Assembly: GCA_020854105.1 (NCBI GenBank)
Contig: JADZGB010000031.1
Location: 359,047-423,046 of the forward strand
From: Burkholderiales bacterium
GTDB lineage: Bacteria; Pseudomonadota; Gammaproteobacteria; Burkholderiales; SHXO01
Length of the DNA stretch: 64,000 nt
Direction of reading: 5' to 3'
Shown in pieces: positions 1 through 9,748 of this stretch. Positions within the stretch are counted from its first letter, which is position 1. Each line of letters opens with the position of its first letter. Below the pieces are notes generated by a model. The model did not search any database and was not told where the DNA came from. It was given only the letters and a program-made list of their open reading frames with translations. The position numbers were made by a program, and so were the translations under genes.

Positions 1-568
1 GCCGGCGCCCGTCGAAACGGGTGATCACCAGACGCCGCATCAGCTTGCGCTTGAACACGTGCTCCTCGAGCGCGCGCAGCGTCCTGTCGGCCTGGATAAC
101 GCCCTTCACGGCGAGCCAGTCGGCCGACACCGGTACCAGCACCCGATCGCTGGCGAACAGCGCGCTGAGGCTCAGTACACCCAGGATCGGACAGCAGTCG
201 ATCACCACCGCCCGGTCGGTATTCAGATTCTCGCGAGCGATGCCGGCACCGAGCCGGCCGAGGACACCCGGTCCCCGGCCCTGCTGTGCATCCACCTTGG
301 ACAGTTCCACGTGGGCCGGTATGACGGCCCAGCCGCACGGACCTTCGCGCACCAGCGCCGCCAGCGGACGCGCGTCCTGGAAGAAGCTGAGAATGCTGTC
401 ATCGGCGCTGTGGACCGAGTTGCCGGTGATGGCCGAGAGGTGTGACTGGGGATCCAGGTCGATGGCCAGCGGCGGCCGGCCGCGGCGCGTCAGTGCCGCC
501 GAGAGGTTCAGCGAGGTGGTGGTCTTGCCCACGCCGCCTTTCTGGTTGAACACCGCGATTCGCGCCAT
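1..568 (-). CDS. ParA-family ATPase (3' end cut by window edge)
   Basis: Deviant Walker-A ATPase of the ParA/Soj group, which positions DNA or protein cargo in the cell. The protein opens MARIAVFNQKGGVGKTT, a textbook ParA P-loop with both lysines, and continues with DLDPQSHLS and VVIDCCP (Walker A' and B). About 189 residues are visible and the C-terminus lies outside the window. The ATG at 568-566 sits one base after the glycerol kinase stop, so the two genes are probably cotranscribed. No parB gene is visible; it could lie beyond the edge. Cargo is unknown: chromosome, plasmid-like element or an orphan ParA are all possible. Confidence 0.9.
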   Translation of the reverse strand, partial: MARIAVFNQKGGVGKTTTSLNLSAALTRRGRPPLAIDLDPQSHLSAITGNSVHSADDSILSFFQDARPLAALVREGPCGWAVIPAHVELSKVDAQQGRGPGVLGRLGAGIARENLNTDRAVVIDCCPILGVLSLSALFASDRVLVPVSADWLAVKGVIQADRTLRALEEHVFKRKLMRRLVITRFDGRR

Positions 569-569
569 G

Positions 570-2072
<1,503 letters not shown>

Positions 2073-2191
2073 GCGGATCTGCGGAATGGAATGAAGAGTG
2101 GACCGGAAGCGTTGTGCTAAAGTCGGCGCCTGCCTGAGCGCGGCGGCCGTGCCCGCCGCGCGCGCACAATATACTCCGCCCCCGCTCATCC

Positions 2192-3223
2192 ATGCCGCTG
2201 GAACCCGCCGCCGTTTCGGACTTTCTGACGGCGCTGCAACGCATGGGTCTGACCAGCCCCGGGGAGCATCCGCACATCGAGCCGCTGGCCGGCGGCGTCT
2301 CCTCCGACATCGTGCGCGCCGATCTGGCGCGCGGGCCGGTGTGCGTCAAGCGCGCCCTGCCCAAGCTGAAGGTGCAGGCCGACTGGCAGGCCCCGGTCGA
2401 GCGCAACCGCTGGGAAGTGGCGTGGATGCGCACGGCGGCCGCGGTGGTGCCCGATGCGGTGCCGGCCGTGCTGGGCGAGGATGCGCAGCTCGGCATGTTC
2501 GCCATGGCCTTCCTCGACGAGGCTGCGCACCCGGTCTGGAAGGCGCGGCTGCGCGACGGGCACATCGATCCGTCCTTCGCCGCCGAGGTCGGTGCGCACG
2601 TCGCGCGCATCCACGCGGCAACGGCGAACGACGCCGCGGTGCGGGCCCGGTTCGACACCGGCCACATCTTCTTTCCGATCCGGCTCGAACCCTATCTCAT
2701 CGCGACCGGCCGCACCCATCCCGATCTCGCGCCGGTATTGGAGGACATCGCGCACCAGACCGGAGCACGCCAGCTCGCCCTGGTGCACGGCGACGTGAGT
2801 CCGAAGAACATCCTGTGCGGGCCGCACGGACCGGTCTTCCTGGACGCGGAATGCGCCTGGTATGGCGACCCGGCGTTCGACGCTGCCTTCTGCCTGAATC
2901 ACATGCTGCTCAAGTGCCTGTGGCGTCCGCAGTGGACCGCGCGCTACCTGGACTGCTTCGCGCGGCTCGCCACCGGCTACCTGGAGGGCGCGACCTGGGA
3001 ACCGGGCACCGAGCTGCAAGCGCGCGTGGCCCGGCTGCTGCCCGGGCTGTTCCTCGCCCGTGTGGACGGCAAGTCGCCCGCCGAGTACGTCACGCAGGAC
3101 TGGCAGCGCGATGCCGTGCGCCGGGTGGCACGGCGCTTCCTGCAGCAGCCGGTACCCAACGTCGCAGCGATCGCACAGGCCTGGCGCGAGGACAGCGCGC
3201 ACTGGCCACGCCATGACGAATGA
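2192..3223 (+). CDS. Aminoglycoside-phosphotransferase-fold small-molecule kinase
   Basis: A 343-residue kinase-like phosphotransferase (APH/choline kinase fold). The Brenner motif [10 protein letters not shown] (residues 199-208) supplies the catalytic Asp201 and metal-binding Asn206, FLDAECAW holds the DFG-equivalent Asp218, and Lys53 in VCVKRA is a likely ATP-binding lysine. The substrate cannot be read from sequence. The gene is first in a tight same-strand group with an enolase paralogue (45 bp on) and an EamA transporter, so I infer it phosphorylates a hydroxylated metabolite used by that group rather than an antibiotic. A TATACT box at 2170-2175 could be the -10 of a short-leader promoter; no good -35 is seen. 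Confidence 0.85.
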   Translation: MPLEPAAVSDFLTALQRMGLTSPGEHPHIEPLAGGVSSDIVRADLARGPVCVKRALPKLKVQADWQAPVERNRWEVAWMRTAAAVVPDAVPAVLGEDAQLGMFAMAFLDEAAHPVWKARLRDGHIDPSFAAEVGAHVARIHAATANDAAVRARFDTGHIFFPIRLEPYLIATGRTHPDLAPVLEDIAHQTGARQLALVHGDVSPKNILCGPHGPVFLDAECAWYGDPAFDAAFCLNHMLLKCLWRPQWTARYLDCFARLATGYLEGATWEPGTELQARVARLLPGLFLARVDGKSPAEYVTQDWQRDAVRRVARRFLQQPVPNVAAIAQAWREDSAHWPRHDE

Positions 3224-3267
3224 TCTCCCACTCCTGATTTCCCACTACTGATCTTCAAGAGCAGACC

Positions 3268-4569
3268 ATGCCCGATACCAGCATCGTCAACGTGAAAGCC
3301 CGCCGCGTCTGGGACTCGCGCGGCCGTCCAACCATCGAAGCCGAAGTGCACACCGCGTGCGGCTCGGTCGGCCGCGCCATCGCACCGGCCGGCGCCTCGC
3401 GCGGCTCGCGCGAGGCCATCGACCTGCGCGACGGCGGCGTGCGTCTGGGCGGCCTGGACGTGAGCCGGGCGGTGGCCCATGTCAGCGGCGAGATCGCGCG
3501 CCGGCTGTGCGGGATGGACGTCACGCGGCAACTGGAAATCGACCAGGCGCTGTGTGCCCTCGACGGCAGCGGCAACAAGGCGCGCCTGGGGGGCAACGCC
3601 ACCGTGGCCGTGTCCATGGCATGCGCGCACGCGGCTGCGCACGCGGCCGGCGAGCCGCTGTGGCGCCATCTGGCCGAGGGTCAGCCGGTGCGCCTGCCAC
3701 TGCCCGAAATCCAGATCTTCGGCGGCGGCGCACACGCGGGCCGGCGCATCGACATCCAGGATCTGATGGTGATGCCGTTGTCGGCCGGCAGCTTCGACGA
3801 GGCGCTGTCGATGACGGCCGAGGTCTATCGCGCGGCGGGCGCGCTGATGAGCGAGCACGGCCTGCTGCAAGGCGTGGCCGACGAGGGCGGATTCTGGCCG
3901 GCGTTCTCTAGCAACGAGGAGGCGCTGGAGATGCTGGTGCGCGCGATCGAGCGCGCCGGCTACCGTCCCGGCGAGCAGATCGGCATCTCGCTCGACATCG
4001 CCGCTTCCGAGTTCGGCAGACAGGGCCGCTACCGGCTCGCGCTGGAGGAGCGCGAACTGGACAGCGTCGAGATGGCGGGCATGCTCGTCGAATGGTGCCG
4101 CCGTTTCCCCGTCGTCTCCGTCGAGGATCCACTGGCCGAGGACGACACGGCGGGAATGGGCCTGTTCACCGCCGCGGTCGGCGACACCGTGCAGATCATC
4201 GGTGACGACTACCTGGTCACCAATGCCGCGCTGGTGCGCGCAGCCGCGCAGGAAGGCGCGTGCAACGCCGTGCTGATCAAGCCCAACCAGGTCGGCACGA
4301 TGACCGAGGCACTGGCCGCATTGAGCGCGGGCAAGCGCGCCGGCTTCGGCACCGTCGTGTCGGCCCGCTCGGGCGAGACCGAGGACGTCACCATCGTGCA
4401 TCTCGCGGTGGGCTGGGACGCGGGCCAGCTCAAGGTGGGCTCATTCGCACGCTCCGAGCGGATGGCGAAGTGGAACGAGGCGCTGCGCATCGAGGAGGCG
4501 CTGGGCTCCCAGGCGCGTTTCGCCGGTCGCGACGCCCTGGCACGCAATCCGGCACGCAAGCCCGCATGA
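3268..4569 (+). CDS. Enolase paralogue with altered active site
   Basis: A 433-residue protein aligning end to end with enolase (2-phosphoglycerate dehydratase). Retained, in yeast numbering: loop Ser39 (Ser44 here), His159 (His156), Glu211 (Glu206 in VADEGG), metal ligands Asp246, Glu295 and Asp320 (Asp243, Glu286, Asp313), base Lys345 (Lys338 in LIKPNQ) and Lys396 (Lys389 in GQLKVGS). Changed: His373 of SHRSGETED is Ala366 (SARSGETED), and Glu168 of the IQEFM motif is Asp165 (IQDLM). It is not beside pyrG, a common neighbour of housekeeping eno, but between a small-molecule kinase and an exporter. I infer a specialised enolase-type lyase on a phosphorylated substrate, or a weak or regulatory enolase. 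The stop overlaps the next start. Confidence 0.88.
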   Translation: MPDTSIVNVKARRVWDSRGRPTIEAEVHTACGSVGRAIAPAGASRGSREAIDLRDGGVRLGGLDVSRAVAHVSGEIARRLCGMDVTRQLEIDQALCALDGSGNKARLGGNATVAVSMACAHAAAHAAGEPLWRHLAEGQPVRLPLPEIQIFGGGAHAGRRIDIQDLMVMPLSAGSFDEALSMTAEVYRAAGALMSEHGLLQGVADEGGFWPAFSSNEEALEMLVRAIERAGYRPGEQIGISLDIAASEFGRQGRYRLALEERELDSVEMAGMLVEWCRRFPVVSVEDPLAEDDTAGMGLFTAAVGDTVQIIGDDYLVTNAALVRAAAQEGACNAVLIKPNQVGTMTEALAALSAGKRAGFGTVVSARSGETEDVTIVHLAVGWDAGQLKVGSFARSERMAKWNEALRIEEALGSQARFAGRDALARNPARKPA

Positions 4570-5447
4570 GGCATCCCGCGCACGCGCATCCGCTGCGCGG
4601 CATGCTGCTCATCATGCTTGCGGTGTTCATGTTCTCGTCGATGGACACGCTCGCCAAGCACATGCTCAAGCGCGAGGCGTATCCGCTCTCGCCGCTGATC
4701 TTCGCCCGCTACGGCGTGCACATGCTGTTCATGATCGCACTGCTTGCTCCGCGCATGGGGCTGAACCTGGTGCGCACGCAGCGGCCCGGCCTGCAGGTGC
4801 TGCGCGGGCTTCTCCTGATGGGCAGCACCGGCTTCTTCTACCTGTCGCTGACCTACCTGCCCCTGGCGGAGGCGGCGGCCATCAGCTTCGTCGGCCCGGT
4901 GCTGGTCGCGGCGCTGTCCGGGCCACTGCTGCGCGAGCACATCGGACGCCGGCAGTGGACCGCGATCGGCTTCGGATTCCTCGGCGTGCTGATCATCGTG
5001 CGCCCCGGCGGCGGCGTATTCACCTGGCACGCGATCTTCCCGCTGGTGTGCGCGCTGCTGTTCGCGCTCTACCAGGTCCTCACGCGCGAGATCGCCGGCC
5101 GCGAGAATGCCTTGACCACCCTGTTCTTCACGGCGCTGGTGGGCGCGCTGCTGAGCGCCCTGCCGCTGCCCTTCACCTGGCAGGCGCCCACGGCGCTGCA
5201 ACTCGCCTTCATGATCGGCATCGGCGTACTGGGTGGCACCGGGCACTTCCTGCTCATCCGCGCGGTCGAGCACGCGTCGCCCGCGGCGCTCGCGCCCTTC
5301 GTCTACACGCAGCTGATGTGGTCCACGCTGCTCGCCTATTTCGCCTTCGGCGAGTTTCCGGACTCGGGATCGCTGCTCGGCATGGCCGTGATCATCCTCG
5401 GCGGACTGCTGGCAGTGAACTGGGAGCAGATCCGGCGCAGCAAGTAG
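4566..5447 (+). CDS. EamA/DMT-family transporter
   Basis: A 293-residue inner-membrane protein of the drug/metabolite transporter superfamily, with about ten hydrophobic helices in two EamA repeats (for example LLIMLAVFMFSSMDTLAKHM at the N-terminus and AVIILGGLLAVNWEQ at the C-terminus). The family mainly exports amino acids, nucleobases and other small metabolites. I chose the ATG at 4566 because it overlaps the enolase-paralogue stop as ATGA and begins just before the first helix; the frame is open much further upstream but that is out-of-frame enolase sequence. The overlap points to translational coupling and to handling the substrate or product of the upstream enzymes. Substrate unknown. 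Confidence 0.88.
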   Translation: MRHPAHAHPLRGMLLIMLAVFMFSSMDTLAKHMLKREAYPLSPLIFARYGVHMLFMIALLAPRMGLNLVRTQRPGLQVLRGLLLMGSTGFFYLSLTYLPLAEAAAISFVGPVLVAALSGPLLREHIGRRQWTAIGFGFLGVLIIVRPGGGVFTWHAIFPLVCALLFALYQVLTREIAGRENALTTLFFTALVGALLSALPLPFTWQAPTALQLAFMIGIGVLGGTGHFLLIRAVEHASPAALAPFVYTQLMWSTLLAYFAFGEFPDSGSLLGMAVIILGGLLAVNWEQIRRSK

Positions 5448-5475
5448 AATCCGAACCAGAACGATCCGGAGGATC

Positions 5476-5916
5476 ATGTCGAAACCCGAACCCGAAGCAC
5501 GCGAGCGCTACCTGCACTTCCAGCGCATTCCCACGCGCTGGATGGACAACGACGTGTACGGTCACGTGAACAACGTCGTGTACTACTCCTTCTTCGATAC
5601 GGTGGTGAACCAGTACCTGATCGAGCAGGGGGTGCTCGACATCGACGACAGCACGACCATCGGCCTGGTGGTGGAGACCGGATGCCAGTACTTCTCGCCG
5701 GTCCGATTTCCCGATCTGGTGACCGGTGGCCTGTGCGTGGCGCGGCTGGGCAACAGCAGCGTGCGCTACGAGGTGGGCATCTTCCGCAACGACGAGGCCC
5801 TGACCGCTGCCAGGGGCCACTTCGTCCACGTCTACGTCGATCGCGGCACGCGGCGTCCGGTGCCGCTGCCCGCAGCGTTACGCCAGGCGCTCGAGCGCAT
5901 TGTTCCAGGCGCCTGA
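5476..5916 (+). CDS. Hotdog-fold acyl-CoA thioesterase (4HBT family)
   Basis: A 146-residue YbgC/4-hydroxybenzoyl-CoA thioesterase-like protein. The motif [16 protein letters not shown] (about residues 22-37) is the family signature; Asp24 or Asp26 are candidates for the catalytic carboxylate. These enzymes hydrolyse acyl-CoA or aryl-CoA thioesters; chain preference cannot be read here. A strong Shine-Dalgarno (cggagga) precedes the ATG. It lies 28 bp after the EamA gene and may belong to that operon. Its last 39 bp overlap the 3' end of the convergent GGDEF-EAL gene. Confidence 0.88.
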   Translation: MSKPEPEARERYLHFQRIPTRWMDNDVYGHVNNVVYYSFFDTVVNQYLIEQGVLDIDDSTTIGLVVETGCQYFSPVRFPDLVTGGLCVARLGNSSVRYEVGIFRNDEALTAARGHFVHVYVDRGTRRPVPLPAALRQALERIVPGA

Positions 5917-7836
5917 GCGCTGCCCCGACTGGCGCGCAGAGGGGATCAGCGCGCCGTAGCGGAACCTACCGTGGTGCTCGCGCACCCAGCGCTCGAACTC
6001 GTCGGGGGCCAGTGCCGGACTGAAATAGAAGCCCTGCTGCACGTGGCAGTCGTGCTGCGCCAGGAAGCGCAACTGCTCCACGTTCTCCACGCCCTCCGCC
6101 ACCACGTCCAGCTCCAGCTGGTGGGCAAGGGCGACGATGGCGCCTGCGATCGCGCAGTCGTCGCGGTCGTGGGGAATGTCGCGCACGAAGCTGCGGTCGA
6201 CCTTGAGCGAGCGGATCGGGAAGCGCTTCAGATATCCCATCGACGAGTAGCCCGTGCCGAAGTCGTCGATGGCCAGCCGCACGCCGCGCGTGCGCAGTTC
6301 GCGCAGCAGTTCGATGTTGGCCTCGACGTTCTCCATGAGCATGCTCTCGGTGAGTTCCAGCTCTAGCTGGTCGGGCGCCAGAGCGCTCTCGTCCAGGGCG
6401 TGCAGCACGGCGGCGAGCAGCCCCTGGTCCTTGAACTGGCGCGCCGAGAGGTTCACCGCGACCGGGATCCGGCCCAGGCCCGCCTCCTCCCAGCGCCTGG
6501 CCTCGCGGCAGGCGGTGTGCAGAACCCATGCCCCGAGCGGGACGATCAGGCCTGACTCTTCGGCCACCGGAATGAATTCGGCGGGACTGATGCTGCCGTC
6601 CTCCGCATGCACCCAGCGCAGGAGCGCCTCGGCGCCGACGATGCGGCCCGTGCGCAGGTCCACCTTAGGCTGGTAGCGCAGGCGCAGATCGCCGTTCTCC
6701 ATCGCCTTGCGCAGGCTGTTCTCCAGGCTCATGCGACGGAACGCGCGCTGGTTCATCTCCGGCCGGAACACGCGGAAGGCGTTCTTGCCCGACTCCTTGG
6801 CGCAGTACATCGCGGTGTCGGCGGTGCGCACCAACGTCCGGGCATCGCCGCCGTGCTCCGGATACAGGCTCACGCCGCAGCTGGCGGTGACGTAGACCTG
6901 CTGGCCCGTGACCATCAGCGGCATCTCGAGCGTCCTGACGATCTTCGCGGCGACCAGCTCGACCTCCTGGGCGGTGCCGACGTTGTCCACGATGACGGCG
7001 AACTCGTCCCCGCCCAGGCGGCACACCGTGTCACCCTGGCGCAGCGACTCACGCAGGCGCTGGCCCAGGGCGGACAGGAGCGCGTCGCCGGCCTGGTGTC
7101 CCATGGTGTCGTTGATGACCTTGAAGTTGTCCAGATCGAGCAGGAGCAGGCCGACCTGGCCGCCGAAGCGCTGCGCGCGCGACAGCGAGAACGCGATGCG
7201 CTCGTTGAAGCCGTGGCGATTGAGCAGGTTGGTGACCGGATCGTAGTAGGCCAGATAGTCCAGGCGCGCCTCGGCATGCTCCACCGCGCGACGCAGGCGC
7301 GAGACCAGCAGCGAGGCTGCGGCCATGCCCAGCAGCGCCGTGGCCACGGCCACCGCGGCGTACACCAGCAGATGCCAGTAAACGGACTCCAGTCCGGCGA
7401 GCACGTATACCCAGCCGATCGGCTTGCCGGCGCGCATGACCGGGCGCAGCACTGCGAGCGAGGTGGCGTTCTGATGCGGTTCGAGCAGATGGCCGCGCAT
7501 GGACTGCGACTCCTCGGCCGGAGCGCGCTCGAAGGCGGCGAACCGGCGCCGCTTCGCATCGAGGATCATGGCCTGGCGTACGCTGGGCGAGGCGCGCAGC
7601 GCGGACAGCACTTCGGCGCCCACGGCCCGGTCGCGGAACACCAGCGCCGCCTCGCTGTTGTCGGCCACGATCTGCGCCTGGACCTCGATGTGCGCGCGCA
7701 GCGAATGGCGCAGCGACCAGAATTCGAACAGCGTCAGGCCGGCGCAGGCCACCACCAGCGCGACCACGACGCCGATGCGCCACAGGCGGCGCGTGCGGCG
7801 CGCATGTCGGGTGGCGAGACCCTTTACGGCACTCAC
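5878..7836 (-). CDS. Membrane GGDEF-EAL protein (c-di-GMP cyclase/phosphodiesterase)
   Basis: A 652-residue protein for c-di-GMP turnover. Helix 1 (about 20-42) and helix 2 (about 152-180) bracket a periplasmic region resembling a CHASE8 sensor ([15 protein letters not shown]). The GGDEF domain has intact RLGGDEF (275-279) and an RQGD inhibitory site (266-269) five residues upstream, so the cyclase looks active and product-inhibited. The EAL domain has GAEALLRW (EAL 403-405), DDFGTGYSS and EGVE, so the phosphodiesterase also looks intact. The GTG start overlaps the stop of the upstream YfiR-like gene (GTGA). This mirrors YfiR-YfiN, where a periplasmic protein represses the cyclase, but here an EAL domain is added. 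Confidence 0.93.
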   Translation of the reverse strand: MSAVKGLATRHARRTRRLWRIGVVVALVVACAGLTLFEFWSLRHSLRAHIEVQAQIVADNSEAALVFRDRAVGAEVLSALRASPSVRQAMILDAKRRRFAAFERAPAEESQSMRGHLLEPHQNATSLAVLRPVMRAGKPIGWVYVLAGLESVYWHLLVYAAVAVATALLGMAAASLLVSRLRRAVEHAEARLDYLAYYDPVTNLLNRHGFNERIAFSLSRAQRFGGQVGLLLLDLDNFKVINDTMGHQAGDALLSALGQRLRESLRQGDTVCRLGGDEFAVIVDNVGTAQEVELVAAKIVRTLEMPLMVTGQQVYVTASCGVSLYPEHGGDARTLVRTADTAMYCAKESGKNAFRVFRPEMNQRAFRRMSLENSLRKAMENGDLRLRYQPKVDLRTGRIVGAEALLRWVHAEDGSISPAEFIPVAEESGLIVPLGAWVLHTACREARRWEEAGLGRIPVAVNLSARQFKDQGLLAAVLHALDESALAPDQLELELTESMLMENVEANIELLRELRTRGVRLAIDDFGTGYSSMGYLKRFPIRSLKVDRSFVRDIPHDRDDCAIAGAIVALAHQLELDVVAEGVENVEQLRFLAQHDCHVQQGFYFSPALAPDEFERWVREHHGRFRYGALIPSARQSGQRSGAWNNALERLA

Positions 7837-8450
7837 GGGTTGCTCGCGGTGTGGACCACCCTGCGCGCCACGCGCAGGAGCTTGGAGCTGATCACCAGGT
7901 GGTTGCGCTGCGCGGCGCCGAGGTTGACCTCGAACTGCACACGATCCATCCCCGCGGCCACCTCGATGGTCACGCCCTCCTTCAGTGCACCCGCGGCATC
8001 CGAGACGATGAGCACCGGCGCTCCGCTCACGCTCGAGACGCTGTCGCGCAGGCGCTGCTGCTCGGAGGCGGGAACGAAGAGCAGATGGCAGCGGCGCAGG
8101 TCGTCGCTGGCGACCACGCGGCGCACGGTCATGCCGGCCCCCTGGGGCGCTACCGGCTGCTGGGAGCGCAGCGTCGCGCCGCCCTGCAGGCAGATCAGCA
8201 GCGGCTCCTGGTCGGCGCGCAGGGCGCTGACGGGCCAGCGGGTGAAGGAGGCGAAGGTGCGCAGCAGACCGTCCAGCTCCTCGTCACGCAGAGACTGGGC
8301 GGGCGCGAGACCAGGCCAGCCGAGCAGGACGGCCAGCAGAAGCATCTCGAGTGGCATGCGCGCGCAGCGGGCAGGCAATGCAAGCGCCCGGGAAGCGGCG
8401 CTGGCGGCTGCACCGTCCACTGCGGCATGACGGATCGGAGTCGCGAACAT
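7833..8450 (-). CDS. YfiR/HmsC-like periplasmic protein (DUF4154)
   Basis: A protein of about 205 residues that resembles YfiR: signal segment ([17 protein letters not shown]), then [11 protein letters not shown], two separated Cys in LICLQG and [12 protein letters not shown], and the VLIVSDAAG block. YfiR is a redox-sensitive periplasmic repressor of the cyclase YfiN; the coupled downstream gene encodes a CHASE8-like GGDEF-EAL protein, so I infer the same relation. Start uncertain: the ATG at 8450 adds a basic n-region (RCARMP), the ATG at 8357 gives 174 residues, and the frame opens at 8543. None has a clear ribosome-binding site. Confidence 0.72.
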   Translation of the reverse strand: MFATPIRHAAVDGAAASAASRALALPARCARMPLEMLLLAVLLGWPGLAPAQSLRDEELDGLLRTFASFTRWPVSALRADQEPLLICLQGGATLRSQQPVAPQGAGMTVRRVVASDDLRRCHLLFVPASEQQRLRDSVSSVSGAPVLIVSDAAGALKEGVTIEVAAGMDRVQFEVNLGAAQRNHLVISSKLLRVARRVVHTASNP

Positions 8451-8549
8451 CGGGGTCGTACGCAGACAGGTCTCCCCGCCACTATCGGACCCGGTGTGAC
8501 AATCTTGAGCACATGTGCCGCATCGCGTCAGCGGTGCGGCCATCCGGCC

Positions 8550-8996
8550 TCAGTACGCAGCGCAGCGCTGTGCGAGGTCGATGCCCCGGGCCAGGTCCGA
8601 CGCGAACTGGGTCGGCAGAGGGACCACGCAGAATCGGCCGGAGCGTGTGTTGAGTTCCCGTGCACCGCCGGGAAGCGGGCGTTCGCTGAACGGCATCTCG
8701 AAGCGGTCGCGGCGCAGCGCCTCGCGGAAGCTCTGCATCAGTTCCTCGATGGTGCGCTCGACCAGCAGCGGCTCGGCTTCGATGATTACGGCGTCGAGGG
8801 TCGTGCTCTCGGACGCCCCGGTCTCGGACGCCCCGGTGTCGGACGTCACGGTGTCGGACGCCCCGGTGTCGGACGTCACGGTCTCGGACGTCACGGTCTC
8901 GGACGCCCCGGTGTCGCCGCCCGCGGCACCCAGCGCCAGCAAGGTGACAGCGGCGACCACCGCACACCGGGTGCGCAGGCGATCGGATGGAATCAT
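8550..8996 (-). CDS. Secreted protein with tandem 5-residue repeats
   Basis: A 148-residue protein of unknown function. A basic n-region and hydrophobic stretch (VVAAVTLLALGAAGG) form an export signal. Residues about 28-62 are tandem pentapeptides of form [GV]-[AT]-S-[ED]-T, an acidic Ser/Thr-rich linker. The C-terminal 85 residues are folded-looking and include ERTIEELMQSFREALRRDRF and two Cys (FCVV, QRCAA) that could pair. The ATG overlaps the stop of the CAP-domain lipoprotein as ATGA, so the two are coupled. I recognise no family for the C-terminal part. Confidence 0.7.
   Translation of the reverse strand: MIPSDRLRTRCAVVAAVTLLALGAAGGDTGASETVTSETVTSDTGASDTVTSDTGASETGASESTTLDAVIIEAEPLLVERTIEELMQSFREALRRDRFEMPFSERPLPGGARELNTRSGRFCVVPLPTQFASDLARGIDLAQRCAAY
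8806..8910. repeat. 15-bp tandem repeat inside a coding region
   Basis: Seven adjacent 15-bp units of the form gtStcggacgYcMcg, in phase with codons and encoding the pentapeptide linker of the secreted protein at 8550-8996. Two unit types (ending gccccg or gtcacg) alternate irregularly, as expected from slippage or unequal recombination. Copy number is likely to vary between strains. Confidence 0.92.
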
Positions 8997-9598
8997 TGCG
9001 ATGTCCTCACCGGACGGGCCGGCTGCCCCGGGCGTCCGAACAACTGCACGAAGTACCAGCGCCCGGAACGGCCTTGCGCGGCCCCGGTTCCGATCTGGGT
9101 GATGTCCTCCAGGAGCATGTTGCGGCGATGTCCGTTGGAGTCCCGCCACCCCTTCATCATACTCGCGGCCGGATCGCGGCGATTGAGCTGGTAGCCGACG
9201 TTCTCCGCCACGCGTGCGAAATCGTAGCCGCCGGTGCGGATGCGGTATTCCACGTTGCGCCCGTCGAGCACGTGTCCGTCGCGGTCGCTGTCCCCGTAGC
9301 GGTCCTGGCGCGCCATGTTGCGCGCGTGGCCTTGCGCGATGCGGATCAGGTTCACCGATGGCGTGAGCGCGGGCAGCCCCCGGCTGCCGCGGAAGGCGTT
9401 GGTCGCCTCGATGATCTTCTGCTCGTGGCCGTTGACCTGGACCGCGCGCGGCGCCTGCGTCTGATCCGGCTGCGGGGCCGGCACGGCGGGAGGCGCGGAG
9501 GGCCGTGGCCCGGCGCAGCCCGCGACCACGGCGACGAGGACGCACAGGAGCCGGGCTGGCGGGCGAAGGAAGGAAGGAGGCAGGCGGAAGATGGGCAT
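8993..9598 (-). CDS. CAP/SCP-domain lipoprotein
   Basis: A 201-residue protein with a lipoprotein signal (LVAVVAGCAG; acylated Cys at about 28), a Pro-rich spacer (31-50) and a CAP (PR-1/SCP) domain from about 55 on. Domain landmarks are ATNAFRGSRGLPAL, QGHARNMARQDR, an HV.D motif, ENVGY, and WRDSNGHRRNML with the usual HR.N. Bacterial CAP proteins are envelope or secreted proteins of mostly unknown activity. The downstream gene for the repeat protein begins inside this stop codon (ATGA), so the two are probably made together and may act together at the cell surface. Confidence 0.88.
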   Translation of the reverse strand: MPIFRLPPSFLRPPARLLCVLVAVVAGCAGPRPSAPPAVPAPQPDQTQAPRAVQVNGHEQKIIEATNAFRGSRGLPALTPSVNLIRIAQGHARNMARQDRYGDSDRDGHVLDGRNVEYRIRTGGYDFARVAENVGYQLNRRDPAASMMKGWRDSNGHRRNMLLEDITQIGTGAAQGRSGRWYFVQLFGRPGQPARPVRTSQ

Positions 9599-9748
9599 GG
9601 CGGTCGGATCACGTGAAGGATAACCGGTGCTATCGACCAGCCGGCAGGCGACTGAACGATGCCGCCGGCCAGCGGACAGCCCCGGATGCGGCACACGCCG
9701 GTACGTGCATGCGCTATAACTGCACCCTTTGCTTCGGGAGGCTGAAGA

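Noticed and set aside
3268..4569. Calling this the housekeeping enolase eno
   Set aside because: His373 and Glu168 equivalents are replaced and the gene context is a kinase/exporter operon, not pyrG-eno.
8806..8910. Repeat considered as a CRISPR array
   Set aside because: The 15-bp units adjoin without spacers and are in phase with a coding frame.
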